From Rhizobiaceae bacterium (GTDB lineage: Bacteria; Pseudomonadota; Alphaproteobacteria; Rhizobiales; Rhizobiaceae), in assembly GCA_027000565.1 (NCBI GenBank), contig JALTNS010000438.1, positions 1 through 35,121 of the forward strand: a stretch of DNA of 35,121 nt, given 5' to 3'. The notes below the pieces were generated by a model, which searched no databases, had not been told where the DNA came from, and saw only the letters and a program-made list of their open reading frames with translations. How positions within the stretch are numbered: the first letter of the stretch is position 1; each line of letters opens with the position of its first letter. Shown in pieces: positions 14,391 through 23,487 of the stretch. Both the position numbers and the translations under genes were made by a program.

Positions 14391-16331
14391 ATGATAAAGT
14401 CCCTGTTGATCGCCAATCGTGGTGAAATTGCCTGCCGTATCATACGCACTGCCCGCGCCATGGGCCTGCGCACCATTGCGGTATATTCTGATGCAGATGC
14501 CAATGCACTACACGTGCGTGAAGCTGATGAGGCATTTCGACTTGGTCCGGCGCCGGTCGCAGAATCCTATCTTCGCACCGGGCGTATTTTGAAAATAGCC
14601 AAAGATGCCGGTGCGGATGCTATTCACCCGGGTTACGGTTTCCTTTCCGAAAATGCCGATTTTGCTGAATTATGCGCGGAAGCCGGAATGATTTTCGTCG
14701 GCCCGCCAGGCGATGCCATTCGGGCTATGGGGTTGAAAGACAAAGCCAAAGAAATCATGCAACAGGCTGGTGTGCCTGTCGTGCCGGGCTATCATGGCCA
14801 AAAACAGGACGATGAATTTCTGAAACGCAAAGCCTATGAAACTGGTTACCCGGTGCTGATCAAGGCGGTGGCGGGCGGTGGCGGCAAGGGCATGCGCCGG
14901 GTCAACAAGGCTATTGAATTTGATGCTGCCCTTGATGCGGCACGTCGCGAGGCTCAATCATCCTTTGGCAATGATCGGATGCTGATTGAGAAATTTATTG
15001 CCAGCCCGCGCCATATCGAAATTCAGGTGTTTGCTGACAACCACAAAAATGTGGTGCATCTGTTTGAACGCGACTGTTCACTGCAGCGCCGCCATCAAAA
15101 GGTCATTGAGGAAGCGCCGGCACCGGGCATGAGTGAAGAACTGCGTGCCATAATGGGTAAGGCCGCCTGTGATGCGGCCCGCGCAGTCGGCTATCAGGGC
15201 GCTGGAACCGTTGAATTTATTGTTGATGGCGAAGGTGGGCTTTCTGCTGACGGATTTTATTTTATGGAAATGAACACAAGGCTGCAGGTCGAACACCCGG
15301 TCAGTGAGTTGATTTCCGGCACTGATCTGGTCGAATGGCAATTGCAGGTCGCCAATGGTGAAGAACTGCCAAAAACCCAAAGTGAATTGGAAATCAATGG
15401 CCACGCGGTTGAAGCGCGGGTTTATGCCGAAGACCCTGCAACCGAATTTCTACCTTCCACCGGTAGCCTCGCGCTGGTCGATTTTCCTGATGGTGTTCGT
15501 GTTGATACTGGCGTTGAAACCGGCGATGAGATCAGCCCGTTTTACGATCCGATGATTGCCAAACTGATTGCCCATAGTGATACCCGCAAGGGTGCGCTGG
15601 ACGCCTTGAAGAAGGCACTCGATGAAACCACCATCGCCGGGCCAAAAACCAATATCAGCTTTCTCGCTAACCTGTGTGAACACCCGCAGTTTCGCGCCGG
15701 TAAGTTTGATACAGGATTGATTGATGAAAATCTCGATGTCCTGACCAATGCCGGTGGGGATTCCGCCGCATTGATCGCCTGCGGCACTATTGCCATGGTT
15801 AAAAAAGAGCAAGAGCGATTGGCGCGGAAGGTTCAGCCTGGTTCTCCCTGGGCGATTAACGATTCTTTTGGTGGTGTTCGCACGTTAACTTACAAATATC
15901 TCGTAGATGGCGAGGCCTGTTCTTCTGTTGTGCGGTTTGATGGTGAAAACATCGGGGTTCTCGATGTACAAGGTAAGTTAATTACACCCGCCGGTGGCGC
16001 TAAAATTGTTGATGCGAATTCGCATATCTTCGTCATTTTGCGCGGCAGGCAAATCAAGATCGAACCCTATGTTGCCAGCAGCGCCGCCTCATCCAATGGT
16101 GCCAGCGATGGCATGGTTCGGGTGCCGATGCATGGCAAAATCATCAGCCTGTCGGTTGAAGAGGGTGATGAAGTGGATGAAGGTGATTTGCTGTTTGCTG
16201 TTGAAGCGATGAAGATGGAACACGCAGTTATCGCTCCCATCGCCGGAATTGTTTCGGAACTGGCAATCGCCATTGGCGATCAAATGGGTGAAGGGACAAT
16301 AGGCCTGAAGATTGAGGCAGGCGAGAGTTGA
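14391..16331 (+). CDS. Biotin-dependent acyl-CoA carboxylase alpha subunit (biotin carboxylase + biotin carrier)
   Basis: 646 residues from the ATG at 14391; an earlier TTG at 14328 adds residues unlike the family. The biotin carboxylase part (about 1-450) starts IKSLLIANRGEIACRI, has the Gly-rich ATP loop KAVAGGGGKGMR, FERDCSLQRRHQKVIEEAP, and the MEMNTRLQVEHPV active-site motif. A linker domain follows, and the biotinyl domain at the C-terminus has the biotin-accepting lysine in VEAMKMEHAV. Size and layout fit methylcrotonyl-CoA or propionyl/acetyl-CoA carboxylase alpha chains. No beta (carboxyltransferase) subunit lies in the window, so the acyl-CoA substrate cannot be told. It would carboxylate biotin with ATP and bicarbonate in the cytosol. 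Confidence 0.95.
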   Translation: MIKSLLIANRGEIACRIIRTARAMGLRTIAVYSDADANALHVREADEAFRLGPAPVAESYLRTGRILKIAKDAGADAIHPGYGFLSENADFAELCAEAGMIFVGPPGDAIRAMGLKDKAKEIMQQAGVPVVPGYHGQKQDDEFLKRKAYETGYPVLIKAVAGGGGKGMRRVNKAIEFDAALDAARREAQSSFGNDRMLIEKFIASPRHIEIQVFADNHKNVVHLFERDCSLQRRHQKVIEEAPAPGMSEELRAIMGKAACDAARAVGYQGAGTVEFIVDGEGGLSADGFYFMEMNTRLQVEHPVSELISGTDLVEWQLQVANGEELPKTQSELEINGHAVEARVYAEDPATEFLPSTGSLALVDFPDGVRVDTGVETGDEISPFYDPMIAKLIAHSDTRKGALDALKKALDETTIAGPKTNISFLANLCEHPQFRAGKFDTGLIDENLDVLTNAGGDSAALIACGTIAMVKKEQERLARKVQPGSPWAINDSFGGVRTLTYKYLVDGEACSSVVRFDGENIGVLDVQGKLITPAGGAKIVDANSHIFVILRGRQIKIEPYVASSAASSNGASDGMVRVPMHGKIISLSVEEGDEVDEGDLLFAVEAMKMEHAVIAPIAGIVSELAIAIGDQMGEGTIGLKIEAGES

Positions 16332-16394
16332 TTATCCACAGCCAGCACGGCCAAAGACATTGGCTTTCACCAATTGCCCAACTACAACAAGTGG

Positions 16395-16826
16395 ATGACT
16401 TTGAATCTGGTGAAATTATGTGTCGGGGTGTCAGCGATAGAAGAATTGCAGGCGTTCATTGATAACCGGATTGAACAACGTCGCGCTACGGGCAAATCTC
16501 AATATTCATGGCACATCACCCGTATGGTGCCCAAACGCCGGGATGAACTGCTTGATGGCGGATCGCTGTACTGGGTGATCAAGGGCAATGTGCAGGCGCG
16601 GCAGATTTTGACCGATATTGAGATTTTTACCGATAATGAGGGCATTCGCCGCTGCAAATTGTGGCTAGAATCGCGACTGATCCTCACCCAGTGGCAGCCG
16701 CGCCGCGCCTTTCAGGGTTGGCGTTATCTTCAACTAAAAGATGCGCCGTCAGATATAAACGCCAATGAAGCCGATGCAGTGCCACCGGAATTGCGCCGCG
16801 ATCTGGCCGAGCTTGGGCTGTTATAA
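16395..16826 (+). CDS. DUF1489 family protein
   Basis: 143 residues from the ATG at 16395. LNLVKLCVGVSAIEEL, HITRMVPKRRDELLDGGSLYWVIKG, GIRRCKLWL, QPRRAFQGWRYL and the end PPELRRDLAELGL match what I remember of DUF1489, a conserved cytosolic alphaproteobacterial family without known function. It follows the carboxylase gene by 63 bases; a lone perfect DnaA box-like TTATCCACA (16332-16340) lies between. No catalytic residues can be named. Confidence 0.88.
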   Translation: MTLNLVKLCVGVSAIEELQAFIDNRIEQRRATGKSQYSWHITRMVPKRRDELLDGGSLYWVIKGNVQARQILTDIEIFTDNEGIRRCKLWLESRLILTQWQPRRAFQGWRYLQLKDAPSDINANEADAVPPELRRDLAELGLL

Positions 16827-16886
16827 ATTTCAAATTAAGCCATTCAGCCATAGGGCAAATTTCTTTTCGCACAGGTGAAAATACTT

Positions 16887-16917
16887 ATTGCAATTAAGAA
16901 TGGTTTGCATTAGCAAC
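16887..16917. promoter_or_regulatory. Candidate Fur/Mur-type metal-responsive operator upstream of the Nramp gene
   Basis: An AT-rich stretch with TTGCAATTA followed by TTTGCATTAGCA lies 63-93 bases before the Nramp start. TGCAA/TTGCA half-sites are typical of manganese-responsive Mur boxes before mntH and sit genes in alphaproteobacteria (from memory). The match is imperfect, so this is a suggestion. Confidence 0.35.
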
Positions 16918-16979
16918 AGCCGTGAAGCTGCAATTGCGATGGATCATCAGCGTGCAGGCAAATATTTCGGAGAGAAAAT

Positions 16980-18329
16980 TTGAGCGGGGAAACCCTCACA
17001 CCCGGTAAGATCGATGACGGCTTCAAAATGGAGCTCGAAACACCATCACTGGTCGAGTCCTACCGTTCAGTTGCTGTCCCAGCCAATGGCAGGTTTGCGG
17101 CTCGTTTCTTCGCGTTTCTCGGCCCTGGCTTTCTCGTATCTGTCGGTTATATGGACCCGGGCAACTGGGCAACATCCATCGCTGGTGGTTCGCAATTTGG
17201 TTATACGCTTTTAGCCGCAGTTCTGGTTTCCTCGCTTATGGCGATATTGCTGCAGGCGCTGTGCGCAAGGTTTGCCATTGCGACCGGGCGTGATCTGGCT
17301 CAGGCGTGCCGGGATCATTATTCAAAACCGGTCGGGTTTGTTCTGTGGGTTTTGGCGGAGCTGGCAATCATCGCCACCGATCTGGCTGAAGTAATTGGTA
17401 CAGCCATCGGGCTTCAATTGTTATTTGGCCTGCCCTTGATCTGGGGCGTAGCGATTACCGCGCTTGATGTATTTTTGATCCTCTACTTGCAATCAAAAGG
17501 TTTTCGTTGGATCGAGGCCTTTGTTGTCACAATGATTCTGGTCATTGCGGTGTGTTTTGTCGGGCAATTAATTTTGGCCCAGCCCTCATTCTCCGGAATA
17601 TTATCAGGTTTTATCCCATCATCGGAAATTGTTACCGATAACCGGATGCTGTATCTGGCGCTTGGAATTCTCGGCGCAACAGTGATGCCGCATAATTTGT
17701 ACCTGCATACCGGCATTGTTCAAACCAGAGCGTACAAACTTGATGATGCAGGCAAAAAAGATGCCATCCGATATGCAACCATTGATTCAACCGTGGCACT
17801 TGGATTTGCACTTTTTGTCAATGCGTCAATTCTGGTATTGGCTGCCGCTGCGTTTTATGATCGCGGGCAGGGGGTGGTTGAAGACCTTGGAGAGGCCCAT
17901 GCGCTGCTGGCACCACTGCTGGGTGCCGCAATTGCGCCGATACTGTTTGCGGTCGCACTGATTGCATCCGGCCTTTCATCAACGGTAACCGCAACCATGG
18001 CCGGCCAAATCATCATGGAGGGTTTTTTGCGCATTCGGCTGCCACTGGCGGCCCGCAGATTGATTACCCGCGGTGTTGCAATAATTCCCGCAGTAGCGAT
18101 GATCTGGGCATTTGGAGAGCGTGGAGCAACCGAATTGCTGATACTAAGTCAGGTGGTTTTGTCTCTTCAATTGCCTTTTGCTGTAGTGCCGCTGGTGATG
18201 TTTTCAGCCGACCGGCGCAAGATGAAAGATTTTCGCGCACCAATATGGATGCTGGTTCTTGCAGCTCTGATCGCGGTTCTGGTCATCGCTTTGAACATCA
18301 AGCTGGTGTTTGATTTTCTTGCTACCTGA
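16980..18329 (+). CDS. mntH: Nramp-family divalent metal transporter (MntH-like)
   Basis: 449 residues from a TTG at 16980, supported by GGAG seven bases upstream. Membrane helix 1 holds the metal-binding motif [10 protein letters not shown] and helix 6 holds [19 protein letters not shown], with the Met-Pro-His motif that selects transition metals over calcium. About eleven membrane helices are expected. It imports Mn2+ (or Fe2+) with protons across the inner membrane. A Mur/Fur-like AT-rich box upstream fits metal-dependent control. It appears to be a single-gene unit, followed by about 140 bases without a clear terminator. Confidence 0.95.
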   Translation: MSGETLTPGKIDDGFKMELETPSLVESYRSVAVPANGRFAARFFAFLGPGFLVSVGYMDPGNWATSIAGGSQFGYTLLAAVLVSSLMAILLQALCARFAIATGRDLAQACRDHYSKPVGFVLWVLAELAIIATDLAEVIGTAIGLQLLFGLPLIWGVAITALDVFLILYLQSKGFRWIEAFVVTMILVIAVCFVGQLILAQPSFSGILSGFIPSSEIVTDNRMLYLALGILGATVMPHNLYLHTGIVQTRAYKLDDAGKKDAIRYATIDSTVALGFALFVNASILVLAAAAFYDRGQGVVEDLGEAHALLAPLLGAAIAPILFAVALIASGLSSTVTATMAGQIIMEGFLRIRLPLAARRLITRGVAIIPAVAMIWAFGERGATELLILSQVVLSLQLPFAVVPLVMFSADRRKMKDFRAPIWMLVLAALIAVLVIALNIKLVFDFLAT

Positions 18330-18469
18330 TAGTTGCTGACCACCTGTGCAAGAGTGCCGATTTGCATTTTACGTAAACTGCGCTAAAAGCTATTCCTGAT
18401 AGTGAATCGTCCGCAAATTTGCCGTTCGTTTCAACCCGCTTACTCTAGACCCCTGAAGGAAAATTGATC

Positions 18470-18772
18470 ATGTCACTTGCGGAACTGACTGAAGGAATGA
18501 AAAAAAGCGTCGCTGAAAAAGGCGCCATCGACGGAAAAGTCGTATTGTTTGATTTTGGTGATGATGGCGCAATCCGCATTGATGGCACGGGTGATGATGC
18601 TGTTGTTGACAATGAAACTGGCGAGGCTGATTGCACCATTGGAGTTTCGATGGAAGATTTTGCTGAAATTGCCGCCGGTGATTTGAATGCCCAAATGGCA
18701 TTTATGTCCGGCAAACTGAAAATCGATGGTGACATGGGTATTGCCATGCAGCTTGGCTCTTTGCTCGGATAA
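18470..18772 (+). CDS. SCP2 sterol-binding-domain protein
   Basis: 100 residues from the ATG at 18470, with AAGGA nine bases upstream. An N-terminal helix (LAELTEGMKKSVAEKG) is followed by a beta-rich core ending in the AGDLNAQMAFMSGKLKIDGDMGIAMQL block, which is characteristic of the SCP2 family and lines its lipid pocket. The protein is small, acidic and without a signal peptide, so it should be a cytosolic lipid or acyl-CoA binding protein. It is a monocistronic unit closed by a clear terminator. Confidence 0.85.
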   Translation: MSLAELTEGMKKSVAEKGAIDGKVVLFDFGDDGAIRIDGTGDDAVVDNETGEADCTIGVSMEDFAEIAAGDLNAQMAFMSGKLKIDGDMGIAMQLGSLLG

Positions 18773-18800
18773 CCGAAGCCATCGAGACTAGAATAATATC

Positions 18801-18830
18801 GCCCGCTGCTCAAAATGCAGCGGGCTTTTT
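18801..18830 (+). terminator. Rho-independent terminator after the SCP2 gene
   Basis: GCCCGCTGC (18801-18809) pairs perfectly with GCAGCGGGC (18817-18825) over a 7-base loop, followed by TTTTT. It begins 28 bases after the stop codon. Confidence 0.92.
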
Positions 18831-19048
18831 GTTGGTTATTTATTAAGCTGCAATATATCAGGCGGGTAATTTTTCTGTGTAAATGGCGCTGTGAGACCAG
18901 TACAGCAGCGGTAGATATTTACCTTGATTGACGAATGATGTTGTTTTTTCCGACAATTCTATGCAAATTTGAAAGAAATGCGGCCTGCTGGCATCTGTCA
19001 GCAAACTTATGAATTCCAACTTCACGCCATTTGGCGGAAAGGATCATT

Positions 19049-19390
19049 ATGTTGCGCATTTTAAGCCGTTCACTCACTGTTTTGGCGCTTGCAGGCGTTG
19101 TATTGCCGGCAGCAAATTATGCGGCAGAAGCAGGCCAGCGCTATAAAAAATCATACGGTAAAAGCTGGACCGGCAATGGTTCCAGAACGCGGGGATATCA
19201 TCGTAATAACGGGTTGATCTTGCGTATTCCTCAGGCCTATCTTGATGGCCGCGCATATCAGAACTATCGACCAAAAAGAAAAGCTGGCGAATATGGCATT
19301 GATGCCAAACCCTGGCGCAGCGGACCGAAGATCATTGTGGTTGAAGAAGCGCTGCGCGAAAGACGGCGGCTGGAAAATCAAAACCAGTAA
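19049..19390 (+). CDS. Small secreted basic protein with signal peptide
   Basis: 113 residues from the ATG at 19049, preceded by GGAAAGGA. The first 28 residues form a classic signal peptide (MLRILSRSLTVLALAGVVLPA, then NYAAEA as likely cleavage region). The mature part is Arg/Lys/Tyr/Gly-rich, with RTRGYHRNNGLILRIP and a conserved-looking KPWRSGPKIIVVEE end. No family is recognised; it is probably a periplasmic protein. It converges on rlmB with only 15 bases between stops and no terminator visible between them. Confidence 0.7.
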   Translation: MLRILSRSLTVLALAGVVLPAANYAAEAGQRYKKSYGKSWTGNGSRTRGYHRNNGLILRIPQAYLDGRAYQNYRPKRKAGEYGIDAKPWRSGPKIIVVEEALRERRRLENQNQ

Positions 19391-19405
19391 CATGACGGGT
19401 ATTCA

Positions 19406-20272
19406 TCAATTGTCGAGATGTTGTCGCGCCGCATATAGCGCGATTGCAGTAGCATTGGACACGTTGAGCGATTTTATCGCCCCGGGCATATCAAGTCGTG
19501 CCAGCGCATCACAGGTTTCACGGGTTTTCTTGCGCAAGCCCTGACCTTCGGCTCCCAATACCAGTGCAATATGTTTCCCCTGGTTGGGTGTAAGTTCAAA
19601 TGTCTGTTCAAGCGGCAAAGGACCCTCGCTATCTAGGCCGATACAGAAATATCCCTGATCAGAAAGCTGACTGATTGCATTGGCCAGATTGCCAACCTGG
19701 ATATGGTCAATCATGTCAACTGCACCGGAAGCAGATTTTGCCAAAACGCCGGTTTCCTGAGCACTGTGCCGTGATGTGGAGATCACTGCACCGGCATTCA
19801 TCGCAACAGCTGTGCGCAATATTGCACCGACATTATGGGGGTCGGTTATCTGGTCAAGAACCAGTAATAGCCGGTTTTGAACAAGGTCTTCCAGATGGGT
19901 CGCTGCCAAAGGTGCAACCTCAAGCACAACTCCCTGATGAACTGCCTCGGCTCCAACCATGCGGTTAAGTGCTGCGGATTCAACCACTTCCACCTGTCTT
20001 GGAGCATGGGTTTCAAGATCAACATTGATGCGTTCAAGAGCGTTTTCAGTGGCAAAAAGACGTTTTTTTTCACGTTGAGGATTCATCAAAGCAGCCCGCA
20101 CCGTATGCATGCCGTAAATATATAAGCGTTCCGGTTGTTTTTTTGCCCGGGAACCACGACGCTGGTGTTGCGCTGATTTATTTTTGTTGAAATGCCTGTC
20201 TGAATGCTCGCCGGAAGGCGCACGACTTTCATTCAACCGGCGGGGCTTGTGAGGCGGGCGTTTGTTTTTCAT
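19406..20272 (-). CDS. rlmB: 23S rRNA (guanosine-2'-O)-methyltransferase, TrmH/SpoU family
   Basis: 288 residues. A basic, disordered N-terminus of about 45 residues precedes the substrate-binding domain (RLYIYGMHTVRAALMNP) and then the SPOUT catalytic domain. Motif 1 is DPHNVGAILRTA, motif 2 LVLGAEGQGLR and motif 3 MPGAIKSLNVSNATAIALY, which make the SAM-binding trefoil knot. It should methylate the 2'-hydroxyl of the conserved G in the 23S peptidyl-transferase loop. It is divergent from the two tRNA genes that usually neighbour rlmB in this class. Confidence 0.92.
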   Translation of the reverse strand: MKNKRPPHKPRRLNESRAPSGEHSDRHFNKNKSAQHQRRGSRAKKQPERLYIYGMHTVRAALMNPQREKKRLFATENALERINVDLETHAPRQVEVVESAALNRMVGAEAVHQGVVLEVAPLAATHLEDLVQNRLLLVLDQITDPHNVGAILRTAVAMNAGAVISTSRHSAQETGVLAKSASGAVDMIDHIQVGNLANAISQLSDQGYFCIGLDSEGPLPLEQTFELTPNQGKHIALVLGAEGQGLRKKTRETCDALARLDMPGAIKSLNVSNATAIALYAARQHLDN

Positions 20273-20437
20273 AAATCCTGTAGTCTCTTGATTTACGGCT
20301 CAATTCACCGAGCGCCATTTCAACTTTTGTCGATAATCGTCATGAAGCCAGATAGCCAATTTGATCTTCTATCGACTTGTAATCGGTTCGTACACCAGAA
20401 TCATGCAATATTGATTGTCGTGGTTGTGAAGTTTCGC

Positions 20438-20465
20438 TTGAAATTGACTTCAAACCATTTATAGA
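20438..20465 (+). promoter_or_regulatory. Candidate promoter for the tRNA-Tyr/tRNA-Gly pair
   Basis: TTGAAA (20438-20443), a 16-base spacer and TATAGA (20460-20465). It lies about 80 bases upstream of tRNA-Tyr in the otherwise empty 274-base region after rlmB. Confidence 0.4.
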
Positions 20466-20546
20466 GGCGGTGGTTCCCGTGGCGGTTTGTTCGCCAGGCG
20501 GAACAGGCATTGGAGACAATTTCTCCAGTGTTGCTGAAATGGCTGT

Positions 20547-20631
20547 GGAGGAGTGTCCGAGTGGTTAAAGGAGACGGACTGTAAATCCGTTCGCTTAGCG
20601 TACGCTGGTTCGAATCCAGCCTCCTCCACCA
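20547..20631 (+). tRNA. tRNA-Tyr (GTA)
   Basis: 85 bases including an encoded CCA. The 7-bp acceptor stem GGAGGAG pairs with CTCCTCC, the anticodon GTA lies at 20581-20583, a long variable arm (CGCTTAGCGTACG region) is present as expected for type II tRNA, and the T loop is GGTTCGAATCC. It is followed by tRNA-Gly after 19 bases. Confidence 0.97.
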
Positions 20632-20650
20632 CAGTCATACAGTGCCTTTA

Positions 20651-20724
20651 GCGGGTGTAGCTCAATGGTAGAGCAGCAGCCTTCCAAGCTGAATACGAGG
20701 GTTCGATTCCCTTCACCCGCTCCA
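20651..20724 (+). tRNA. tRNA-Gly (TCC)
   Basis: 74 bases including CCA. GCGGGTG pairs with CACCCGC, the D arm is GCTCAATGGTAGAGC, the anticodon loop CTTCCAA has TCC at 20683-20685, and the T arm is GGGTTCGATTCCC. No terminator follows; a convergent gene ends 10 bases downstream. Confidence 0.97.
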
Positions 20725-20734
20725 ATTTGCCCTG

Positions 20735-21943
20735 TCATGCAGACGATTTTTCAAGGTTTCTACTGTCCAAATCCAGCCGTGGTTTCCATGCCTCAAGCAG
20801 GATCATGGCAAAAGCGATGACAAAAACAAAATAGGTTCGATCATCGGGCAGGGGGAACGTTACAAATTTACCACCAAATGCCAGAATGATTGCAACCAGC
20901 ATTGCTGTTGCATTTCGGTCCGGGGCTTTCCCGGCTTTTGCCAGCAAAGCCCAGCCAAACAATAATATAATCATCAGCTTGGGCCAATTATTGTTTTGCA
21001 GTGCCACGGATATTCCCCGGGCAAAACCCTTGAAATAATCGGCTATGTCAAATGCCGGGCGAAAGCCCGTCATGGTATTTTGAATTTCCACATTGGAAAA
21101 ATAAAAATGCGCCCACCAACCAGGGTGGTTGCCACCGGATGTGATCCAGAAATAGGTGGCAAATGCGCCGGCGAACAGCGCAAATATACCAATCTTTCGC
21201 TGAGAGAACACTATGGCCGCGAGACACAGCGCAAATAAAAATATGATATTGTCGGGCCGTACCAGAAACGCCATGAACAACAGCGGAAGCGCAAGTTTTT
21301 CATTGCTCTGCAGCAGCAGATATATCCCGCCAAGGCAAAAGGTTGCAAACATCATGTCGGGTGTTGCGATGCGCGGCATATAGAAAAACCCGGCCAACAA
21401 TAACAACGAGATTGTCAGCGGTGCGGCTTGCAAAAACCCGCCCTGGCGCATCCACCACAGGCAAATGGCACCGAACAACAATGAAAATACCACACTGACC
21501 AATATTGTTGCATCAACCGGATCAAAAAATTTTCCAAGCCCCTTGAGTGTCGCAATATAGGCGACCTTCACCTGATACATTGGCAACATCGAGATGAATG
21601 CATCGGGGTTTTCGTATTGATAAAGGTTGTAGGGGTTGCCGGCCCGCAATTTGTAAAATTGCTGTTTCGAGGCGCGTTCTTCAATCATGCCCCAGGCTTT
21701 TTTGTGCAGTTCAGCTGCCGTCGAATTGTCGTCTTGAATCGATGCTGCGATATAGGGAGCCATATCCCAGTTGTATTCGGGCTTTTTCAGGCCGATTGCT
21801 GCAATCACCAGTAGGAACAGTACAAACAGCCCCAAGGCTGTCCGGTCTAGCACTGATCTTGATAATGCAGGCCGCAGGGCCGCAAGCAATCGCTCTGGAG
21901 ACCAGAACAGTTCACTTTTCGAACTTTCGTTAGCGATGCTCAT
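20735..21943 (-). CDS. Multi-pass membrane protein, GT-C type glycosyltransferase-like
   Basis: 402 residues with about ten hydrophobic segments. After the first helix (LGLFVLFLLVIAAIG) comes a large periplasmic loop starting EYNWDMAPYIAASIQDD; an acidic residue at this place is the usual catalytic Asp of GT-C enzymes, which use polyprenyl-phosphate sugars on the outer side of the inner membrane. Later segments include FMAFLVRPDNIIFLFAL, where the Arg-Pro-Asp pattern is common in the family. It is the last gene of a minus-strand run with an aminotransferase, an SDR and a small flippase-like carrier. Acceptor and donor are unknown. The call rests on topology and context, not on a firm family match. 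Confidence 0.65.
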   Translation of the reverse strand: MSIANESSKSELFWSPERLLAALRPALSRSVLDRTALGLFVLFLLVIAAIGLKKPEYNWDMAPYIAASIQDDNSTAAELHKKAWGMIEERASKQQFYKLRAGNPYNLYQYENPDAFISMLPMYQVKVAYIATLKGLGKFFDPVDATILVSVVFSLLFGAICLWWMRQGGFLQAAPLTISLLLLAGFFYMPRIATPDMMFATFCLGGIYLLLQSNEKLALPLLFMAFLVRPDNIIFLFALCLAAIVFSQRKIGIFALFAGAFATYFWITSGGNHPGWWAHFYFSNVEIQNTMTGFRPAFDIADYFKGFARGISVALQNNNWPKLMIILLFGWALLAKAGKAPDRNATAMLVAIILAFGGKFVTFPLPDDRTYFVFVIAFAMILLEAWKPRLDLDSRNLEKSSA

Positions 21944-21979
21944 TGCAGTTACCTGTTTTCAGTACTTTCGGGCCTGACG

Positions 21980-23455
21980 TTATCCGACCTGTGATTTCAA
22001 GAACTTGGTTACGATCTTGACCACACCTTCATCAAGCACGCTGTCAAGCGCATCGACAAATTGATCCACATGTTCCCGGCTCGCTATCAATGGTGGCTCC
22101 AGACGCAATACATTTCGGTTATATTCAGTAAACGCCACCAGCACATCATGATCACGCAGCAGTGCTGCGCCGATGAATCCTGAAAGAGAACCTTTCAGCT
22201 TGCTGTCGAGAACCGAAACCGCAGTTCGAACAGCAAATGGCAGGGTTTGTGAAAAGTCCTGAAGTTCCAGCCCGATCATCAGGCCCTGACCGCGGACATC
22301 CTTGATAATCTTGGGATATTTTTCTTTAAGCGCGTTCAGCTGTTGCAGCATATAATCACCAGTGCGCGCTGCATTGCCAATCAGGTCCTCGTCATAAAGA
22401 ACGTTCAGCCCTTCAATCGAGGTAACGCAGGCTTCACCAATACCGCCAAATGTGGCGGCCGCATGGATCATCGCGTTGGCCGGTTTGCCATAGGCTTTCA
22501 TATAAATTTCAGTGGTGGTGATCATCGCAGCCATAGCGCATTTGCCACCACCCAGTGATTTTGCCAATGCTGTGACGTCCGGCACTACACCGGCATGCTC
22601 AAAAGCATAAAAGCGCCCGGAGCGACCAAGCCCGCATTGCACTTCATCGGCAATCCACAAGACGCCTTTTTCATCGCAAAGTTCCCGCAGCTGTTGCCAG
22701 AATTCCACCGGTGCCTGAATGATGCCGCCGCCGCCCTGAATGGTTTCAAGGCAAACAATACCAATTGCGGGATCGTTCTCAAGTGCAGTGCGAATGGCAT
22801 CAATATCGCCGAATGGTACTTTGACCGTATCATTGACCAGTTTGAATTCTGACCGGTACAGCGGGCTGTCGGTCAAGGACAAAACACCCTTGGTTTTGCC
22901 ATGGAACGAGTTTTCGGCATAAAGCACTTTCGAACGCTGCGGTCCCTGAGCCTGTTCGGCAACCTTGATCGCAGCTTCCATGGCTTCAGACCCGGACGAA
23001 CCGAGGAATACCATGTTTAATTCACCCGGTGATATTGCTGCCAGATCGTAGGCGAGGGTAGACGCATATTGTGAAAGAAAAGCCATGGCAATTTCATGCC
23101 GGTTTTCATCCTGAAACTTTTTGCGGGCAGCCAGAATGCGCGGATGGTTATGGCCAAATGCAAGGGAGCCAAAGCCACCAAAAAAGTCGAGAATTTTTCG
23201 ACCATCCTGATCCGTATAATACATGCCTTCAGCGGTTTCGATCTTCACCTTGTGAAAACCCAGCAGCTTCATAAAGTGATACTGCCCCGGATTAAGATGT
23301 GCCTTGAATAGATCGGTCGTCTTTTCGAGGCTCATTGATTTGGCATCGTCAACACTCAATAGAACGGGTTTATCCGGACCGGCAAGGTTCGGTGTTTTTG
23401 AAGTTACACGGGTTGCTTCTTCAGCTTTGGCAATTGTCGGTGTATCGAGCATCAT
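21980..23455 (-). CDS. Class III PLP-dependent aminotransferase
   Basis: 491 residues, longer than most class III enzymes because of an N-terminal extension of about 45 residues. Typical blocks are FFGGFGSLAFGHNHPRI, FLGSSGSEAMEAAIKVA, ENSFHGKTKG, and the PLP-binding Asp in IADEVQCGLGRSG (D270). The Schiff-base lysine is K299 in TALAKSLGGG. The enzyme should transfer an amino group between an omega-amino or amino-sugar type donor and a keto acid in the cytosol. AGGA stands seven bases before the ATG pair. It sits between the SDR and the GT-C gene, with 32 bases to the former, so it is probably part of the lipid-linked sugar locus. An acetylornithine or GABA-type substrate is also possible. 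Confidence 0.92.
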   Translation of the reverse strand: MMLDTPTIAKAEEATRVTSKTPNLAGPDKPVLLSVDDAKSMSLEKTTDLFKAHLNPGQYHFMKLLGFHKVKIETAEGMYYTDQDGRKILDFFGGFGSLAFGHNHPRILAARKKFQDENRHEIAMAFLSQYASTLAYDLAAISPGELNMVFLGSSGSEAMEAAIKVAEQAQGPQRSKVLYAENSFHGKTKGVLSLTDSPLYRSEFKLVNDTVKVPFGDIDAIRTALENDPAIGIVCLETIQGGGGIIQAPVEFWQQLRELCDEKGVLWIADEVQCGLGRSGRFYAFEHAGVVPDVTALAKSLGGGKCAMAAMITTTEIYMKAYGKPANAMIHAAATFGGIGEACVTSIEGLNVLYDEDLIGNAARTGDYMLQQLNALKEKYPKIIKDVRGQGLMIGLELQDFSQTLPFAVRTAVSVLDSKLKGSLSGFIGAALLRDHDVLVAFTEYNRNVLRLEPPLIASREHVDQFVDALDSVLDEGVVKIVTKFLKSQVG

Positions 23456-23487
23456 TCAAATTCCTGTTTTAAAAAGCGGGCAAACAA

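Noticed and set aside
16332-16340. Perfect DnaA box TTATCCACA
   Set aside because: A single box with no second box, no AT-rich unwinding region and no dnaA or parAB nearby; not evidence of an origin.
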